NCBI RefSeq assembly: GCF_034424645.1
Contig: NZ_CP139969.1
Location: 1,922,001 to 1,986,000, forward strand
DNA: 64,000 nt
Direction: 5' to 3'
Origin: Bordetella avium
GTDB lineage: Bacteria > Pseudomonadota > Gammaproteobacteria > Burkholderiales > Burkholderiaceae_B
Within the stretch, counting starts at the first letter, position 1. Each line of letters opens with the position of its first letter. Below the pieces are notes generated by a model. That model had not been told where the DNA came from. It did no database searches and worked only from the letters and a program-made list of their open reading frames with translations. Below are positions 1-10,399 of the stretch, one piece after another. A program made the translations under genes and the position numbers.

Positions 1-343
1 GCGCGCTAAACAGGAACATACCTTGCAGCTCCAGCGACCAGCCGCCGGTTTTCGGGTTGATGCTGCCGAACTGGCCGGAATGCACCAGCATCAGGGCAAC
101 GACCATGTTGACGAAGATGATGAAAGCGCCCACCCGGGTGTAGAGGCCGAGGATGAGCAGCAGGGGGGCAATGATTTCCCCCACATACACGCCGTAGGCC
201 AGAAAGCCGGGCAAGCCACGCGAACTGATCATTTCTACAATGGGGCCGACTCCCGTGCTCAACTTGGCTAGGCCGTGCAGCAGAATCATGATGCCCAGCG
301 CGAGGCGCAAAACGAGCTTGCCGGTGTCGTCGGATCTGATCAT
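1..343 (-). CDS. DoxX family membrane protein, 3' end outside window
   Basis: Reading the minus strand from the ATG at 343 gives an open frame that runs off the window after about 114 residues. It opens with MIRSDDTGKLVLRLALGIM and continues with LLHGLAKL, followed by three hydrophobic stretches. This is the usual start of DoxX/DoxD-like four-helix inner-membrane proteins, often linked to redox or thiosulfate metabolism; no specific substrate can be assigned. The C-terminus is missing only because of the window edge. It is on the same strand as the phasin-like and exporter genes but is separated from them by 236 bases in which I see no gene. Confidence 0.75.
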   Translation of the reverse strand, partial: MIRSDDTGKLVLRLALGIMILLHGLAKLSTGVGPIVEMISSRGLPGFLAYGVYVGEIIAPLLLILGLYTRVGAFIIFVNMVVALMLVHSGQFGSINPKTGGWSLELQGMFLFSA

Positions 344-579
344 AAAAGTCTCGCGAGAAAAGGTCAGTCAGAAAAGCCAGTGCCCGGGCGGGCTGGCGCG
401 GGCCATATTACAAACTCCATTCGTCAGACACAAGCACGGCCGGAACTGTCAGCATGTGTTGGGAATGAGCCGGCCCCGCGCAGCCAGCCTAGGCCTCTAG
501 GGCGCGACACGGCGCCCGGGTTCCATGGCTTGCGCGCTATCACTGCCTTGGCCGGCGCGGCGGCGTTTGGAAACCGCCC

Positions 580-1029
580 TCAGCGCCCCACTGGGGCCAG
601 CTGCAAAGACCGGGTCGCAGCGCGCATCTGCTCAGCCATCGCGCTCCAGATTTTGCTGGCTTGCGTGTTGCCCCGGCAGACATGGGCGGCATCGTGCAGC
701 CAGGCATTCAAGGCTGCGGACCAGCCTGCTGCCAACCTGGCCTGGTCTTGCAGGACGGTGTGCGTGAGCGCCTCGGCGGCGTTCAGGCCTTCCTGCCAAT
801 AATCCCGTGCCAACGCGCCCAGCGCAGGGGCAAAATCAGGCCAGCTACGCGTTTGCGTAAGCGCTGCAAACATGGATGGACAGCGTTCAATATGAGCGGC
901 CCAGGCGCGCTGACCGAGCTCAGTCCAGCGCGCCTGACTTTCCTGGGCCACAGCCGCCAGGCGTTGACAGCAGGCGAGGTTGGCCTCGACGATCGAGGCA
1001 GGCGATGGCGTGCGGGGTGTTTGCTTCAT
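580..1029 (-). CDS. Phasin-like protein
   Basis: The product has 149 residues, is alanine-rich, and is predicted to be almost entirely helical with no membrane segment. Its amphipathic pattern and the region around TQTRSWPDFAPALGALARDY resemble proteobacterial phasins, which coat polyhydroxyalkanoate granules. The gene starts 38 bases downstream of the ABC permease stop on the same strand, so it is probably the last gene of the exporter operon. Phasins are short and poorly conserved, so the family call is moderate; a generic helical cytoplasmic protein is the alternative. Confidence 0.55.
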   Translation of the reverse strand: MKQTPRTPSPASIVEANLACCQRLAAVAQESQARWTELGQRAWAAHIERCPSMFAALTQTRSWPDFAPALGALARDYWQEGLNAAEALTHTVLQDQARLAAGWSAALNAWLHDAAHVCRGNTQASKIWSAMAEQMRAATRSLQLAPVGR

Positions 1030-1066
1030 GAACCTTCCTTGCGGGGTGAAACAGAGGGGCCTGTCC

Positions 1067-2194
1067 TCAGGCGAGTTGGCTGAGGGTTTTGCGAAACCGC
1101 CGTAGCGAAAACGCGAACAGTAGACTGCCGATGATGAACAGGGCCAGAAAGGGCTGCCACACCACGCTCAGGCCGGCGCCCCGGTACAGAATGGCCTGGC
1201 CCAATTCCACGAAGTGGGTGGTGGGCGCGGCCAGCATGATGTCCTGCACGAACTGCGGCATGCTTTCGCGCGGCGTCATGCCGCCGGAGAGCATTTGCAG
1301 CGGCAGCAGCACCAGCACGAGCAACATGCCGAACTGCGGCATGCTGCGCGCAAGCGTGGCCATAAAAATCCCCATTGAGGTGGTAGCAAACAAATGCAGC
1401 GCCACGCCGGTCAGGAACAGGGCGATCGAACCTTCGATGGGAATATGCAGCGCCGCTCGCACGATGAGACCGAGCGAAAGGCCGGCGGCGATCAAAACGA
1501 CCAGCCCCATCGACCACACCTTGGCGAGCATGATCTCCGTCGGGGTGACGGGCATCACCAGCAGGTGCTCAATGGTCCCATGCTCGCGCTCCCGGATCAG
1601 TGCCGCGCCGGTCAGGATGATAGACAGCATGGTGACGTTGTTGATGATTTCCATCATGGCCCCGAACCAGGATTGCGTCAGGTTGGGATTGAAACGCATG
1701 CGCACGGCCAGATCTACGGGCGGGGCGGCAATCTGGCGGTAACGCTTGATAAAGGTCTCGATCTCGTCGTTGATAATCTGCTGGATGTAACCGCTGCCGG
1801 TAAAGGCTTGACTCATACGGGTCGCATCCACGTTCAACTGGATGGCGGCCGGTCTGCCGGCCAGCACGTCACGCTGAAAGTTGGGCGGGATGTTCAGCGC
1901 GAAAGTGTATAAGCCTCGATCCATGCCGCGATCGACCTCGGCCGGCGTCACGATGGCCGGCCGGGTGAAGTGCGGCGGGTAAAAGGCCGAGACGATGCGT
2001 TGCGACAGCGGCGAGGCATCCTCGTCGACGACGGCGATGGTGGCATGATGCAGCGATTCGGGCACGGCGGTGGCTGCGGTATAAATCATGACGGTGAAAG
2101 CCACCACGATCAGGATCAGCATCATGGGGTCCCGCGCCAGGCTCCACAGTTCCTTGATGCCCAGACGATAGATGTTGGCCAGATGACGGCGCAT
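1067..2194 (-). CDS. ABC-2 type permease (YhhJ/YbhR-like)
   Basis: A 375-residue inner-membrane protein with one N-terminal membrane helix (about residues 22-45), a large periplasmic part of roughly 130 residues, and five C-terminal helices. This is the ABC2_membrane_3 layout of the YhhJ, YbhR and YbhS permeases. The motif EREHGTIEHLLVMPVTP just before the C-terminal helices is characteristic. It starts three bases after the stop of the RbbA-like gene, so the two are translationally linked. It is probably the second permease half of a tripartite exporter; the substrate is not evident. Confidence 0.88.
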   Translation of the reverse strand: MRRHLANIYRLGIKELWSLARDPMMLILIVVAFTVMIYTAATAVPESLHHATIAVVDEDASPLSQRIVSAFYPPHFTRPAIVTPAEVDRGMDRGLYTFALNIPPNFQRDVLAGRPAAIQLNVDATRMSQAFTGSGYIQQIINDEIETFIKRYRQIAAPPVDLAVRMRFNPNLTQSWFGAMMEIINNVTMLSIILTGAALIREREHGTIEHLLVMPVTPTEIMLAKVWSMGLVVLIAAGLSLGLIVRAALHIPIEGSIALFLTGVALHLFATTSMGIFMATLARSMPQFGMLLVLVLLPLQMLSGGMTPRESMPQFVQDIMLAAPTTHFVELGQAILYRGAGLSVVWQPFLALFIIGSLLFAFSLRRFRKTLSQLA

Positions 2195-2197
2195 GGA

Positions 2198-4918
2198 TCA
2201 GCTCTCCTGCTTTTTAAGCAGCAATACCGACGCGCCCAGAATGATGGGCACAGCGATGAGCAGGGGCAAGAAGGCGCTGTACAGATCAGGCAGGCTCAAG
2301 GCCTTGCTGAACACGCCGCGCGTGATGGTCAGCATATGGGTAGCCGGATAGATTTCCCCGATCAGCCGACCAGCGCCTTCCAGCGAAGGCACGGGATTGA
2401 TCAGGCCGGCGAACTGCACGGCGGGCACCATCGTGCCTATCATGGTGAAAAACAAGGCGGCAATCTGGCTGCGCGTGAAGGTCGAGGCCAACAGCCCGAT
2501 GGCGGTTGAAATCACGCTATAGATCAGCGCAGCCAGCAGCAGGGTGGCCAGGTTGCCCGTGACCGGCACATTGAATACCGTAACCGCCAGCAGCACCATG
2601 AGCAGAAAATTCAGCATGGCCAGCACCACGTAAGGCGCCTGTTTGCCGAGCAGGAATTCCAGTCGGGTGACAGGCGTGACATACAGATTGATGATGGAGC
2701 CCAGCTCTTTCTCCCGCACGACCGCCAGTGCGGTCAGCATGGCGGGCATCATCAACAACAAGAGCGGAATGATGGCGGGAACCATGGCGGGCAGGCTGCG
2801 CACATCGGGGTTGTAGCGGAATCGGGTTTCGATATCGACGGGCATACCCGCCGCCCCATTGCCCTGCTCGCGCGCCTTGCTCAACAACCAGCCCATGTGC
2901 ATGCCCTGCACATAGCCGCGCACCGTCTCGGCGCGCTGAGGCATGGCGCCGTCGATCCAGACGCCGATCTGCGTCTTGGCGCCGCGTTGCGTATCTCGGG
3001 CGAAGCCCGGCGGGATCTCGATGGCCAGCGATAGTTCGCCGGATCGCATGCGCTGGTCCAGGTCGTCATAGTCTGTCAGGGGAGGGCGCTCGATAAAGTA
3101 GCGCGAGCCTGACAGGTTAAGGGCGTAGTTCTGACTCAGGCTGGTCTGGTCGCGGTCCAGCACGGCATAGCGCAGGTCTTCGACATCCATGCTGATGCCA
3201 TAACCCATGACGAACATCAGCAACAGCGAACCCACCAGGGCCAGCGTGGCGCGTACCGGGTCACGCCGCAGTTCCAGGGATTCGCGCCACATATAGCTGA
3301 TCGCCCGGCCGAGCTGAAAGCCGCGGGTATGGGCGGGCATAGGCGGCGCGGCATCGGGCGTGGCCTGCTCTTGCTCGGGTGTCGTGCCTGCGCCGGCCTC
3401 GACCAGATAGGCGATAAAAGCCTCTTCCAGCGTGGCGGCGTCGCGCTGGCGCGTGATGGCATCGGGCGTGTCGCTGACCAGCACGCGCCCTGCGTGCATG
3501 AGCGAGATGCGATCGCAGCGCTGGGCCTCGTTCATGAAGTGGGTAGAGATGAAAATCGTGACCTTATCGTCGCGCGCCAGCGCGATCAGCAGGCGCCAGA
3601 AGTTATCGCGCGCTACCGGGTCCACCCCCGATGTGGGCTCATCGAGAATCAGCAACTCCGGTTTGTGCACCATCGCCACCGCCAGTGACAGGCGCTGACG
3701 CACGCCCAGCGGGAGATTCTCGGGCAGCACGTCCAGCACGTCGGCCAGATCGAAACGCGCCGCCATGTCGGCCACACGCTGATCGATGTCGGCCTCAGGG
3801 ACATGGAACAGCCTCGCGTGCAGCACCAGGTTCTGGCGCACCGTAAGTTCGCCATAAAGCGAGAACGCCTGCGACATGTAGCCAACGCGGCGGCGCGTGT
3901 CGATATCTCGCGGATCGACCTCGTGACCAAATAACCAGGCCTGGCCTTCGCTGGCTGGCAGCAGGCCGGTCAACATCTTCATGGTGGTTGACTTGCCGCA
4001 GCCGTTTGAACCCAGAAAGCCGAAAATTTCGCCTCGCCGGATGCGGAAGTTGACGTGGTCCACCGCCACGAAGTCGCCAAACCGCATGGTGAGGTCGCGG
4101 GCCTCGATCGCGGTTTCAGCATCCGCATCCAGCGCAAGCGGACGGATCTTCACGGCTTGGTGACCGCGTTTTTTTTCGTCCGGCAAGAGCGCAATAAAGG
4201 CCTCTTCCAGCGTTTGACGCTGGCTGGCGGCAAGCAGATCGGCTGGCGTCCCGGTGGCGAGAATGCGCCCTGCGTCCATCGCAATCAGCCAGTCAAAGCG
4301 CTGCGCCTCGTCCATATAGGCTGTGGCGACGATAACGCTCATCCCGGGCCGTTCCTGCCGAATCTCGGAGATGAGATCCCAGAATTGGGCGCGCGCCAGC
4401 GGGTCGACGCCCGTGGTAGGTTCGTCCAGAACCAAAAGGTCCGGATCATGGATGAGCGCACAACAAAGCCCGAGCTTTTGCTTCATCCCGCCAGACAGCT
4501 TGCCGGCCGGTCTGTCCAGGAAAGCGGCCATGCCGGTGGCGCGTGTCAGGGCATCGATGCGGCGCCGGCGCTCGGAGGCGTCATGACCGAAGAGGCGGCC
4601 GAAAAACTGCAGGTTTTCTTCTACGGACAGCGTGGGATAGAGATTTTTGCCCAGGCCCTGCGGCATATAGGCAATGCGCGGACAGACCCGTTCGCGGTGC
4701 CCTGCGTCGGCCATATCGCCGCCCAGCACCATGACCCGGCCTTGCTGCACCGCGCGCGCGCCCGACACCAGTGACAGCAGACTGGATTTGCCCACCCCAT
4801 CGGGACCGATCAGACCGACCATGAGGCCGGCCGGCACATCCTGGGTCAAGTCTTCCAGCGCGACGGTCTTGCCGTAGTGCAGGCTGACATGTTCCAGGCG
4901 TACAACCGGGGCGCTCAT
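2198..4918 (-). CDS. rbbA: RbbA-like ABC exporter: two ATPase domains fused to a permease
   Basis: I start this 906-residue protein at the ATG at 4918, not at an earlier in-frame ATG, because that codon overlaps the stop of the upstream HlyD gene as TGATG. Two ATP-binding domains come first: Walker [10 protein letters not shown] at residues 38-46 with signature LSGGMKQ, and a second Walker [11 protein letters not shown] with LGVRQ in place of LSGGQ. Both have LDEPT(T/S)GVDP. An ABC-2 permease domain fills about residues 540-906. Length and order match E. coli RbbA (YhiH). With the HlyD and permease neighbours it forms a YhiI-RbbA-YhhJ type exporter. The ribosome-associated role described for E. 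coli RbbA cannot be judged from sequence. Confidence 0.9.
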   Translation of the reverse strand: MSAPVVRLEHVSLHYGKTVALEDLTQDVPAGLMVGLIGPDGVGKSSLLSLVSGARAVQQGRVMVLGGDMADAGHRERVCPRIAYMPQGLGKNLYPTLSVEENLQFFGRLFGHDASERRRRIDALTRATGMAAFLDRPAGKLSGGMKQKLGLCCALIHDPDLLVLDEPTTGVDPLARAQFWDLISEIRQERPGMSVIVATAYMDEAQRFDWLIAMDAGRILATGTPADLLAASQRQTLEEAFIALLPDEKKRGHQAVKIRPLALDADAETAIEARDLTMRFGDFVAVDHVNFRIRRGEIFGFLGSNGCGKSTTMKMLTGLLPASEGQAWLFGHEVDPRDIDTRRRVGYMSQAFSLYGELTVRQNLVLHARLFHVPEADIDQRVADMAARFDLADVLDVLPENLPLGVRQRLSLAVAMVHKPELLILDEPTSGVDPVARDNFWRLLIALARDDKVTIFISTHFMNEAQRCDRISLMHAGRVLVSDTPDAITRQRDAATLEEAFIAYLVEAGAGTTPEQEQATPDAAPPMPAHTRGFQLGRAISYMWRESLELRRDPVRATLALVGSLLLMFVMGYGISMDVEDLRYAVLDRDQTSLSQNYALNLSGSRYFIERPPLTDYDDLDQRMRSGELSLAIEIPPGFARDTQRGAKTQIGVWIDGAMPQRAETVRGYVQGMHMGWLLSKAREQGNGAAGMPVDIETRFRYNPDVRSLPAMVPAIIPLLLLMMPAMLTALAVVREKELGSIINLYVTPVTRLEFLLGKQAPYVVLAMLNFLLMVLLAVTVFNVPVTGNLATLLLAALIYSVISTAIGLLASTFTRSQIAALFFTMIGTMVPAVQFAGLINPVPSLEGAGRLIGEIYPATHMLTITRGVFSKALSLPDLYSAFLPLLIAVPIILGASVLLLKKQES

Positions 4919-5982
4919 CAAGGCACCCGCACTTCCAGTTCGGCAGGCCACTCGGCGCCCTTATCCAGCTTCACCCAGGCCATGCCGGGCAGCCCCGTTT
5001 TCACCTGGGTCAGGTGGCGTTGCAACAGTTCGGGGCTGATCTGGGCCTTGACGCGGAACATCAGCTTCTGGCGTTCGCTGGCGGTCTCTACGGTTTTGGG
5101 CGTGAACTGCGCGGTGCTGGCCACATAGCTGATCGTCGCAGGGATGACGTATTGCGGCGCGGCGTCCAACACGATGTGCACCTCGCTGCCCAGTCCGACC
5201 TGCCCGGCGGCCTGTTCGGGAAGGAAAAAGGTCATGTAGACGTCCGACAGGTCAACCATATTCAGCACCTTGCCTCCCGCACCCAGCACCTCGCCGGGTT
5301 GGGCGACGCGGTACTGCACCCGGCCGTCTCGTGGCGCGCGCAGCTCGCTGTCAGCGATGTCTGCTTGAATCCGGGCCACGGTGGCCTCAGCCGCCGTCAC
5401 CGCGGATGCAGCGCCGATCGCTTCGGCCTTGGCGGCTTCAATGGCGGCCTGCGCCGACGCCACCTGGGCTCGGGCCGCCACGACAGCCGCCTCGCTGCTT
5501 TTCATGCGCGCCCGGTCATCATCCAGCTCTTGCAGGGAGGCGGCGCCCTCTTTGGATAGGGTCTGCGAGCGGGCCAGGCGGCGCCGGGCAGCGTCCAGCT
5601 CGCTCTCACGCTGTGCGACCACGGCCTGAGCGGCCGCCTTGTCGCTTTCGCGCAGCGCGATTTGCGCACGGGCGCTGGCCTCGGCGTTGACGGCGCGTTG
5701 ATGCTGGGCTCGCGCTTCTTCGCGTTGCGCGTTGAGCGTGTCGATCTGCATCCGCGCCAAGGGCTGACCCGCCGTAACGAAATCGCCTTCATTGACCAAA
5801 ACATCCTCGACTCGTCCGGGCAGTTTGGTGGCTACGTCGATTTCGGTGGCCTCGATACGGCCATTACCTCCCGCGAAACCCTCGCCGGGGCCGCGCGCTT
5901 GCAAGGCCATCCAGCCATAATAGCCGCCCAAGACGACAAGGGCAAGAATGGCGACGGGCAAGTATTTACGGCGGGATTTCAT
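4918..5982 (-). CDS. HlyD-family periplasmic adaptor (YhiI-like)
   Basis: A 354-residue membrane-fusion protein. The start at 5982 ([18 protein letters not shown]) overlaps the stop of the outer-membrane channel gene as ATGA; an upstream in-frame ATG at 6084 lies inside that gene and lacks a signal anchor. One N-terminal membrane helix is followed by a biotinyl-lipoyl half-motif ([20 protein letters not shown]), a long coiled-coil hairpin rich in Ala, Arg and Glu (about residues 85-205), the second lipoyl half and a beta-barrel domain. It should link the ABC exporter to the outer-membrane channel across the periplasm. Confidence 0.92.
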   Translation of the reverse strand: MKSRRKYLPVAILALVVLGGYYGWMALQARGPGEGFAGGNGRIEATEIDVATKLPGRVEDVLVNEGDFVTAGQPLARMQIDTLNAQREEARAQHQRAVNAEASARAQIALRESDKAAAQAVVAQRESELDAARRRLARSQTLSKEGAASLQELDDDRARMKSSEAAVVAARAQVASAQAAIEAAKAEAIGAASAVTAAEATVARIQADIADSELRAPRDGRVQYRVAQPGEVLGAGGKVLNMVDLSDVYMTFFLPEQAAGQVGLGSEVHIVLDAAPQYVIPATISYVASTAQFTPKTVETASERQKLMFRVKAQISPELLQRHLTQVKTGLPGMAWVKLDKGAEWPAELEVRVP

Positions 5983-7397
5983 CGGGACGTCTCTCCGGGA
6001 GCATTCAGGGCTTGAGCGCCGCCGCCCAGCGCGGCATAAAGCGCGACCTGGCTGGCGAGCAGGGCGCGGCGGGTGCGCACCCATTGTTGTTGGGCTTCCA
6101 GCAAGGCCCGCTCGGCATCCAGGACCTCAAGAAAGGGGGAAGCGCCGTGGTCGTAACGTAGCTGTGCCAGACGTTTGCGTTCGGCCTGCGCTTGCACTGT
6201 CGCGGCCAGCACATCGACCTGCTCGGTCAGCCAATGGCGGGCGGACAGGGCGTCGGCCACCTCGCGAAAGGCGGTCTGTATGGTTTTTTCGTATTGCGCG
6301 AGGGCTTGTTGCTGACGCGCGCGGGCCAAGTCGAGATTGGCCTCGCGGCGTCCCGCATCGAAAATCGGCAGATTGAGGTTGGGAACAAACTGCCAGGCTC
6401 GGCTGCCGCCTCCGAACAGGCCGTCCAACTCATTGCTGGCTGTGCCAAACAGGCCGGTCAGCGTGATGCGGGGGAAAAACGCGGCGCGTGCTGCGCCGAT
6501 ATTGGCGTTACCCGCTTTGAGCGTATGCTCCGCCGCGACGATGTCTGGCCGGTTGCTAAGCAGGTCCGAAGGCAAGCCGGGCGGGAGTTCATGCATGAGT
6601 GTGACCTCATTCAGCCCGCCGCGCGCCTGGGGCAGGTCCAGGGGCTCGCCGACCAGTTGCTGCAAGACCTGCGCCTGGGCGGCGCGCGTCTGTTCCAGCT
6701 CGGCGCCAAGGACCGTGGCTTGTTGCCATAGCGTCTCAACCTGGGTGAGATCGAGCTTGGATGTCGCCCCGACTTCGAAGCGGCGCTGGAAAATGTGCAG
6801 AGAAGCCGCCCGGCTGGCGATGGTGGCGCGGGTCAGCGCTAGGCGTTCATCCAGCGCACGCAGGCTCAGATAGGCATCGGCCACCTGGCTGATAAGAGAA
6901 AGCGTAGCCGCTTGTCGGGCTGCGTCTGTGGCCAGATAGTTCTCTAGCGCCGCGTCTTTCAGATCGCGCACGCGGCCCCAGAAATCCAGCTCCCATGAGG
7001 CCAGACCTACCCCCACCTGGTACTGCGACGCCACCATCGGCTGACCCGTAATGCTGAGATCGGCCGGCGTGCGCTGGCGGCCCCCTTCGGCCGTCAGGCC
7101 TAAGGTAGGGAATTGGTCGGCGCGTTGAATACCAAACGCCGCGCGTGCCTCGGCCACCCGCAGCACCGCCAGGCGCAGGTCGCGGTTGTTCGCGAGCGAT
7201 CGCTCGATCAGGCTGCGTAGTTGCGGGTCAGTATAAAAAGATGGCCAGGCCAGGGCGGCTACCGGCGTACTGTCTGCGGTGCTGTGCGCAAAGCTGGCTG
7301 GAACCGGCAAAGGCCCACGCTCATACTTCGGAGCCAATGAGAGGCAACCCGAAAGCAGGCCGGCCGCCAGCGCAAAGCCGAACAAACGGGAGAGCAT
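5979..7397 (-). CDS. Outer-membrane efflux channel lipoprotein (NodT/OprM type)
   Basis: A 472-residue TolC-superfamily protein. I start it at 7397 ([18 protein letters not shown]) because a GGAGAAG ribosome site lies just upstream and a lipobox LLSGC follows the signal peptide; an upstream ATG at 7475 would bury the signal. Typical repeats of the family are visible, including [21 protein letters not shown] and [30 protein letters not shown] (given here only as landmarks at the ends of the helical barrel). It is the first gene of a minus-strand operon followed by HlyD, RbbA-like and permease genes, each overlapping or nearly touching the next. An FNR/ANR-type box lies about 117 bases upstream. 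Confidence 0.93.
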   Translation of the reverse strand: MLSRLFGFALAAGLLSGCLSLAPKYERGPLPVPASFAHSTADSTPVAALAWPSFYTDPQLRSLIERSLANNRDLRLAVLRVAEARAAFGIQRADQFPTLGLTAEGGRQRTPADLSITGQPMVASQYQVGVGLASWELDFWGRVRDLKDAALENYLATDAARQAATLSLISQVADAYLSLRALDERLALTRATIASRAASLHIFQRRFEVGATSKLDLTQVETLWQQATVLGAELEQTRAAQAQVLQQLVGEPLDLPQARGGLNEVTLMHELPPGLPSDLLSNRPDIVAAEHTLKAGNANIGAARAAFFPRITLTGLFGTASNELDGLFGGGSRAWQFVPNLNLPIFDAGRREANLDLARARQQQALAQYEKTIQTAFREVADALSARHWLTEQVDVLAATVQAQAERKRLAQLRYDHGASPFLEVLDAERALLEAQQQWVRTRRALLASQVALYAALGGGAQALNAPGETSR

Positions 7398-7513
7398 GCG
7401 TGACTTCTCCAAAACAACGTTGCATGCCGTGCTGCCCGCCGTTGTCGCCCGAGATCTGCAGCGGCCAGTTTTCAACTACCTGACAATTTTCTTACAGTAC
7501 TGAAAGAGGGGTC

Positions 7514-7527
7514 TTGATAGAGATCAA
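7514..7527 (-). promoter_or_regulatory. FNR/ANR box upstream of the exporter operon
   Basis: TTGAT-AGAG-ATCAA is a perfect match to the FNR/ANR consensus TTGAT-N4-ATCAA. On the minus strand a plausible -10 (TAAGAA, 7494 to 7489) sits where a class II site centred near -41.5 would place it. The first gene starts at 7397. The rest of 7398-7825 holds no gene I can support. Confidence 0.65.
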
Positions 7528-7825
7528 GCCGCTAAGCGGCAAATTTAGGCGCTGATGTCTTGCAGGATATGTCCTAGTGTCTGCGAGTCGGATGAATTGT
7601 GCAACTGGCGCACATCTGCGCCCAACACCGCGTTCTTTGCAGAGAACACGATGCCTCTTGCATAGCCATGATTTTGGGTTAAAACAGAGCTTCATAGTTT
7701 TGTCTCAAACTGACGCCAGGGCTGACCGCAATTGCCAATCCGGCGGCGGGCAGTCATGCTGGGGTCCGTTGCACGAATTCTGAATGGCCCGCGCCCGCCC
7801 TGGGCGTCCACGAACAGGAGCTGTC

Positions 7826-8068
7826 ATGAATACCCCTGCCGACAAGACGGTCGTTTCTCCGTCCGCCAACGCTGCCTCCGGCTCGCAGGTCAGCATCAAT
7901 GCCAAGGTGTTGCCTCCCACCAGCCTGGTCGATGTGCCCAACTTCCCGCCCAAGAGACCTCCCGGTTCGCCGACGCCGGCCGCTGCCGATGAAGTCACGG
8001 AATCGAACTGGGCGGATGGCTCCGAACCGCAGCCGCGGGCCCGCAATGCCCGATCCTCGATTTTTTGA
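7826..8068 (+). CDS. Small hypothetical protein, proline- and serine-rich
   Basis: An 80-residue ORF starting MNTPADKTVV. The ATG at 7826 has a good ribosome site (ACAGGAG, six bases away), which is the main reason for calling it. The product is low in complexity, rich in Pro, Ser and Ala (for example NFPPKRPPGSPTPAAA), and has no signal peptide or membrane helix. It would be intrinsically disordered. I do not recognise a family. It precedes another short ORF and the VRR-NUC gene on the same strand. A GC-rich hairpin (cgcccgccctgggcg) lies just before its ribosome site. Confidence 0.45.
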   Translation: MNTPADKTVVSPSANAASGSQVSINAKVLPPTSLVDVPNFPPKRPPGSPTPAAADEVTESNWADGSEPQPRARNARSSIF

Positions 8069-8124
8069 GCGCAGGCTATTTCAACTGCTAGCTGCGCGCT
8101 TGGCGGGCAGCGGGAGGTTTCAAC

Positions 8125-8247
8125 ATGATCCGCCGTCTCACACATACCCCGGCCTCGCCGCTCGATCTCGAGCCCGGCGACCTCCCGGCCGAGCCCGATA
8201 GCGACACGCCGCGCAAAAACCGGCCGCTGGCGCAGGGGCTGCTATGA
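8125..8247 (+). CDS. Short hypothetical peptide of 40 residues
   Basis: The ATG at 8125 follows a strong GGGAGG ribosome site. The frame (MIRRLTHTPASPLDLEPGD...) ends in TGA at 8245-8247. It has an acidic middle and a basic end and matches nothing I know. It lies 39 bases before the TTG start of the nuclease gene and could be its leader peptide or a chance ORF. Confidence 0.35.
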   Translation: MIRRLTHTPASPLDLEPGDLPAEPDSDTPRKNRPLAQGLL

Positions 8248-8286
8248 TCGGACGCTATCGTCATCCCGCATTGCCCAGTACCGAGA

Positions 8287-9900
8287 TTGCCACCGCACCG
8301 CTTTTACTACCTGCATAATTTTCAGCGGGCGCTGGCCTGGGTGGCGGCCCGCTACGATGACCTGCTGGACTCGCAAGAGCGCGATTTTCTCTCCCGCTTT
8401 AGCCACTTGCCGCAAGCGTCGCAGGCGCTTTTGGTGCGTTTGATGGCGCGCAAGGGGGAAATCTTCCGGGCGGGAAAACTCGAGTACGAAGAAATCGGCG
8501 ATATCGCGGCGGCCGCAGCGCCGCTTTTGGCAATGGGGTGGTTGCGCGACAACCCCGAACTAAGTGCGGCAGATCTGGGGCGTCTCTACACCAAGTCGGA
8601 GCTGGCCCGGCTGGCCGGTCATGCGGCAGGGCCCTTGCCGCGCAAGGATCTGCTTTTGCAGAGCTTGGGGCCGGCGCGCACGCATAGCGCCTGGTGGCCG
8701 GGCGAGCGCGCAGCCGTCTGGCAGGTGCAGGTCGGGCCGGTTTGCCAGCGGCTGCGCCTGATGTTCTTCGGCAATCTACGTCAGCAGTGGGATGAACTGG
8801 TATTAGCCGATCTTGGCGTATACCAATACGAGGCCGTAGACTTCTCGAGAGATTCGCGCGCTTTCCAGAGCCGGGCCGATATCGATGCCTATCTGTGCCT
8901 GCATGACTGGCGCGAGGCGCTTGAAACCGATGGCCCCAGCCCCGCCTTGCTTGCCGCCGTGCGCGAGGCGGCGAGTGGCAATCCTTGGCTGATGGACCGC
9001 CGTGCCCGCCTGCTGATGGCAATCGGGCAGGCCTGCGAACGCGAGCATGATTGGGCATGCGCCGAAGAGGCTTACCGCGCCAGCGCCTATCGCGGTGCGC
9101 GGCATCGTCTGGCCCGGGTGCTGGAGCAGCAGGGCAGGCTGCAAGAGGCCTACTCACTAGCGCTTGAGGCTGCCGGGCAGCCCGAGGACGATAACGAGGC
9201 CCAGCGCATGGCGCGCATGCTAAAGCGCTTGCGGCGAGCGCTGCGCCAGGCCGCGCCACCAGAAGCCCCCCCCTCCGACCTGGTCTCCGACCGCCTCTAT
9301 TTGCCTGTCCACGCGCAGAGCGTGGAGCTTGCGGTGCGCGACCATCTCACCAGCCCACATAGTCCGGTGTATTTTGTCGAGAGCGGGCTGATCAACGCAC
9401 TGTTTGGCCTGTTGTGCTGGGAGGCCATCTTTGCTCCTCTGCCAGGCGCATTTTTTCATCCCTTTCAGCGCGGTCCGGCTGATTTGTATGCGCCGGATTT
9501 TGTTGTCCGCCGCGCTGCGCTCTTCGAACGCGCTCTGGCGCGGCTCGATGACGGCAGCTATCGTGGCGTCATCCGCCAGCGCTATGCCGAGAAGCAGGGC
9601 CTGCAATCGCCCTTTGTGCAATGGACCCTGCTCGCGCCGGACTTGCTGGAGCAGGCGCTCGATTGTCTGCCATCTGCCGATTTGCGCTGCCTGTTCCAGC
9701 GTCTGTTGTCAGATTTGCGGGCAAATCGTAGCGGTCTGCCGGATCTGATCCGTTTCTGGCCGGCCGAACGCCGCTACGAGCTTATCGAGGTCAAAGGACC
9801 AGGCGACCGCTTGCAAGACAATCAGATCGCCTGGCTGCGCTATTGCGCACAGCATGGGATTGCCGCGCGTGTCTGCCATGTCAGTTGGCTATCCCCCTGA
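8287..9900 (+). CDS. VRR-NUC domain nuclease (FAN1-like)
   Basis: A 537-residue protein with a C-terminal VRR-NUC (PD-(D/E)XK) nuclease domain. The catalytic signature is SGLPDLIRFWP followed by ELIEVKGPGDRLQDNQ near residues 475-505. The N-terminal part (PPHRFYYLHNF...) and the TPR-like middle match bacterial relatives of FAN1, which cut branched DNA in crosslink repair. The start is TTG at 8287 because no ATG or GTG exists between it and an in-frame TGA at 8245. A run of eight C (9266-9273) encodes an Ala-Pro-Pro linker and could slip. It stands alone, with a convergent MaoC gene downstream. Confidence 0.85.
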   Translation: MPPHRFYYLHNFQRALAWVAARYDDLLDSQERDFLSRFSHLPQASQALLVRLMARKGEIFRAGKLEYEEIGDIAAAAAPLLAMGWLRDNPELSAADLGRLYTKSELARLAGHAAGPLPRKDLLLQSLGPARTHSAWWPGERAAVWQVQVGPVCQRLRLMFFGNLRQQWDELVLADLGVYQYEAVDFSRDSRAFQSRADIDAYLCLHDWREALETDGPSPALLAAVREAASGNPWLMDRRARLLMAIGQACEREHDWACAEEAYRASAYRGARHRLARVLEQQGRLQEAYSLALEAAGQPEDDNEAQRMARMLKRLRRALRQAAPPEAPPSDLVSDRLYLPVHAQSVELAVRDHLTSPHSPVYFVESGLINALFGLLCWEAIFAPLPGAFFHPFQRGPADLYAPDFVVRRAALFERALARLDDGSYRGVIRQRYAEKQGLQSPFVQWTLLAPDLLEQALDCLPSADLRCLFQRLLSDLRANRSGLPDLIRFWPAERRYELIEVKGPGDRLQDNQIAWLRYCAQHGIAARVCHVSWLSP

Positions 9901-9907
9901 TCCCGGG

Positions 9908-10351
9908 TCAGGGCCGTCGAAACACGACCAGTTTTGAGGTCAAGCGCTGGACAGCTTCAGCGTTCTGATTGAGGGTGTCGCTTTGCATCAGCACGATGGC
10001 GCGGTCCGGCTTGGAGTGCGACGGCGTGATTTGCAGGATCTCGCTACGCACCCGCAAGGTGTCGCCGGGACGGGTGGGGCGGGGCCAGACGATCTCTGCG
10101 CCCGCGCCGATAAGGCCACCCGCCAGAGGCAGGCTGTCTACCAGCAAACGCATGCTGATGGCGGCCGTATGCCAGCCGCTGGCCGCAAGGCCGCCGAACA
10201 GCGAGTTCGCAGCGGCCGCTTCGCTCAAATGAAAGGGCTGGGGGTCGTAACGTTGCGCGAACGCAATGATGTCGTCGTAAGTGACGGTATATTCGCCGCT
10301 TACGTAGGTGTCACCAACTGCGAGGTCTTCCAGATAGCGCTTGCTGGACAT
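9908..10351 (-). CDS. MaoC-like (R)-hydratase family protein
   Basis: A 147-residue single hot-dog fold protein. It starts MSSKRYLEDLAVGDTY and contains the family motif IIAFAQRYDPQPFHLSEAAA, with the Asp and His positions used by (R)-specific enoyl-CoA hydratases, then GGLAASGWHTAAISMRLL. Length and layout fit the MaoC dehydratases common in Alcaligenaceae. It probably hydrates an acyl-CoA or acts as a thioester dehydratase; the substrate cannot be read from sequence. It is convergent with the nuclease gene, and 48 bases separate its start from the end of the upstream mgtC-like gene on the same strand. Confidence 0.82.
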   Translation of the reverse strand: MSSKRYLEDLAVGDTYVSGEYTVTYDDIIAFAQRYDPQPFHLSEAAAANSLFGGLAASGWHTAAISMRLLVDSLPLAGGLIGAGAEIVWPRPTRPGDTLRVRSEILQITPSHSKPDRAIVLMQSDTLNQNAEAVQRLTSKLVVFRRP

Positions 10352-10399
10352 GCCCTGTCTCCTGACGTCGTGGGTCGATTATAGGAGGCAAGGTTGGCG

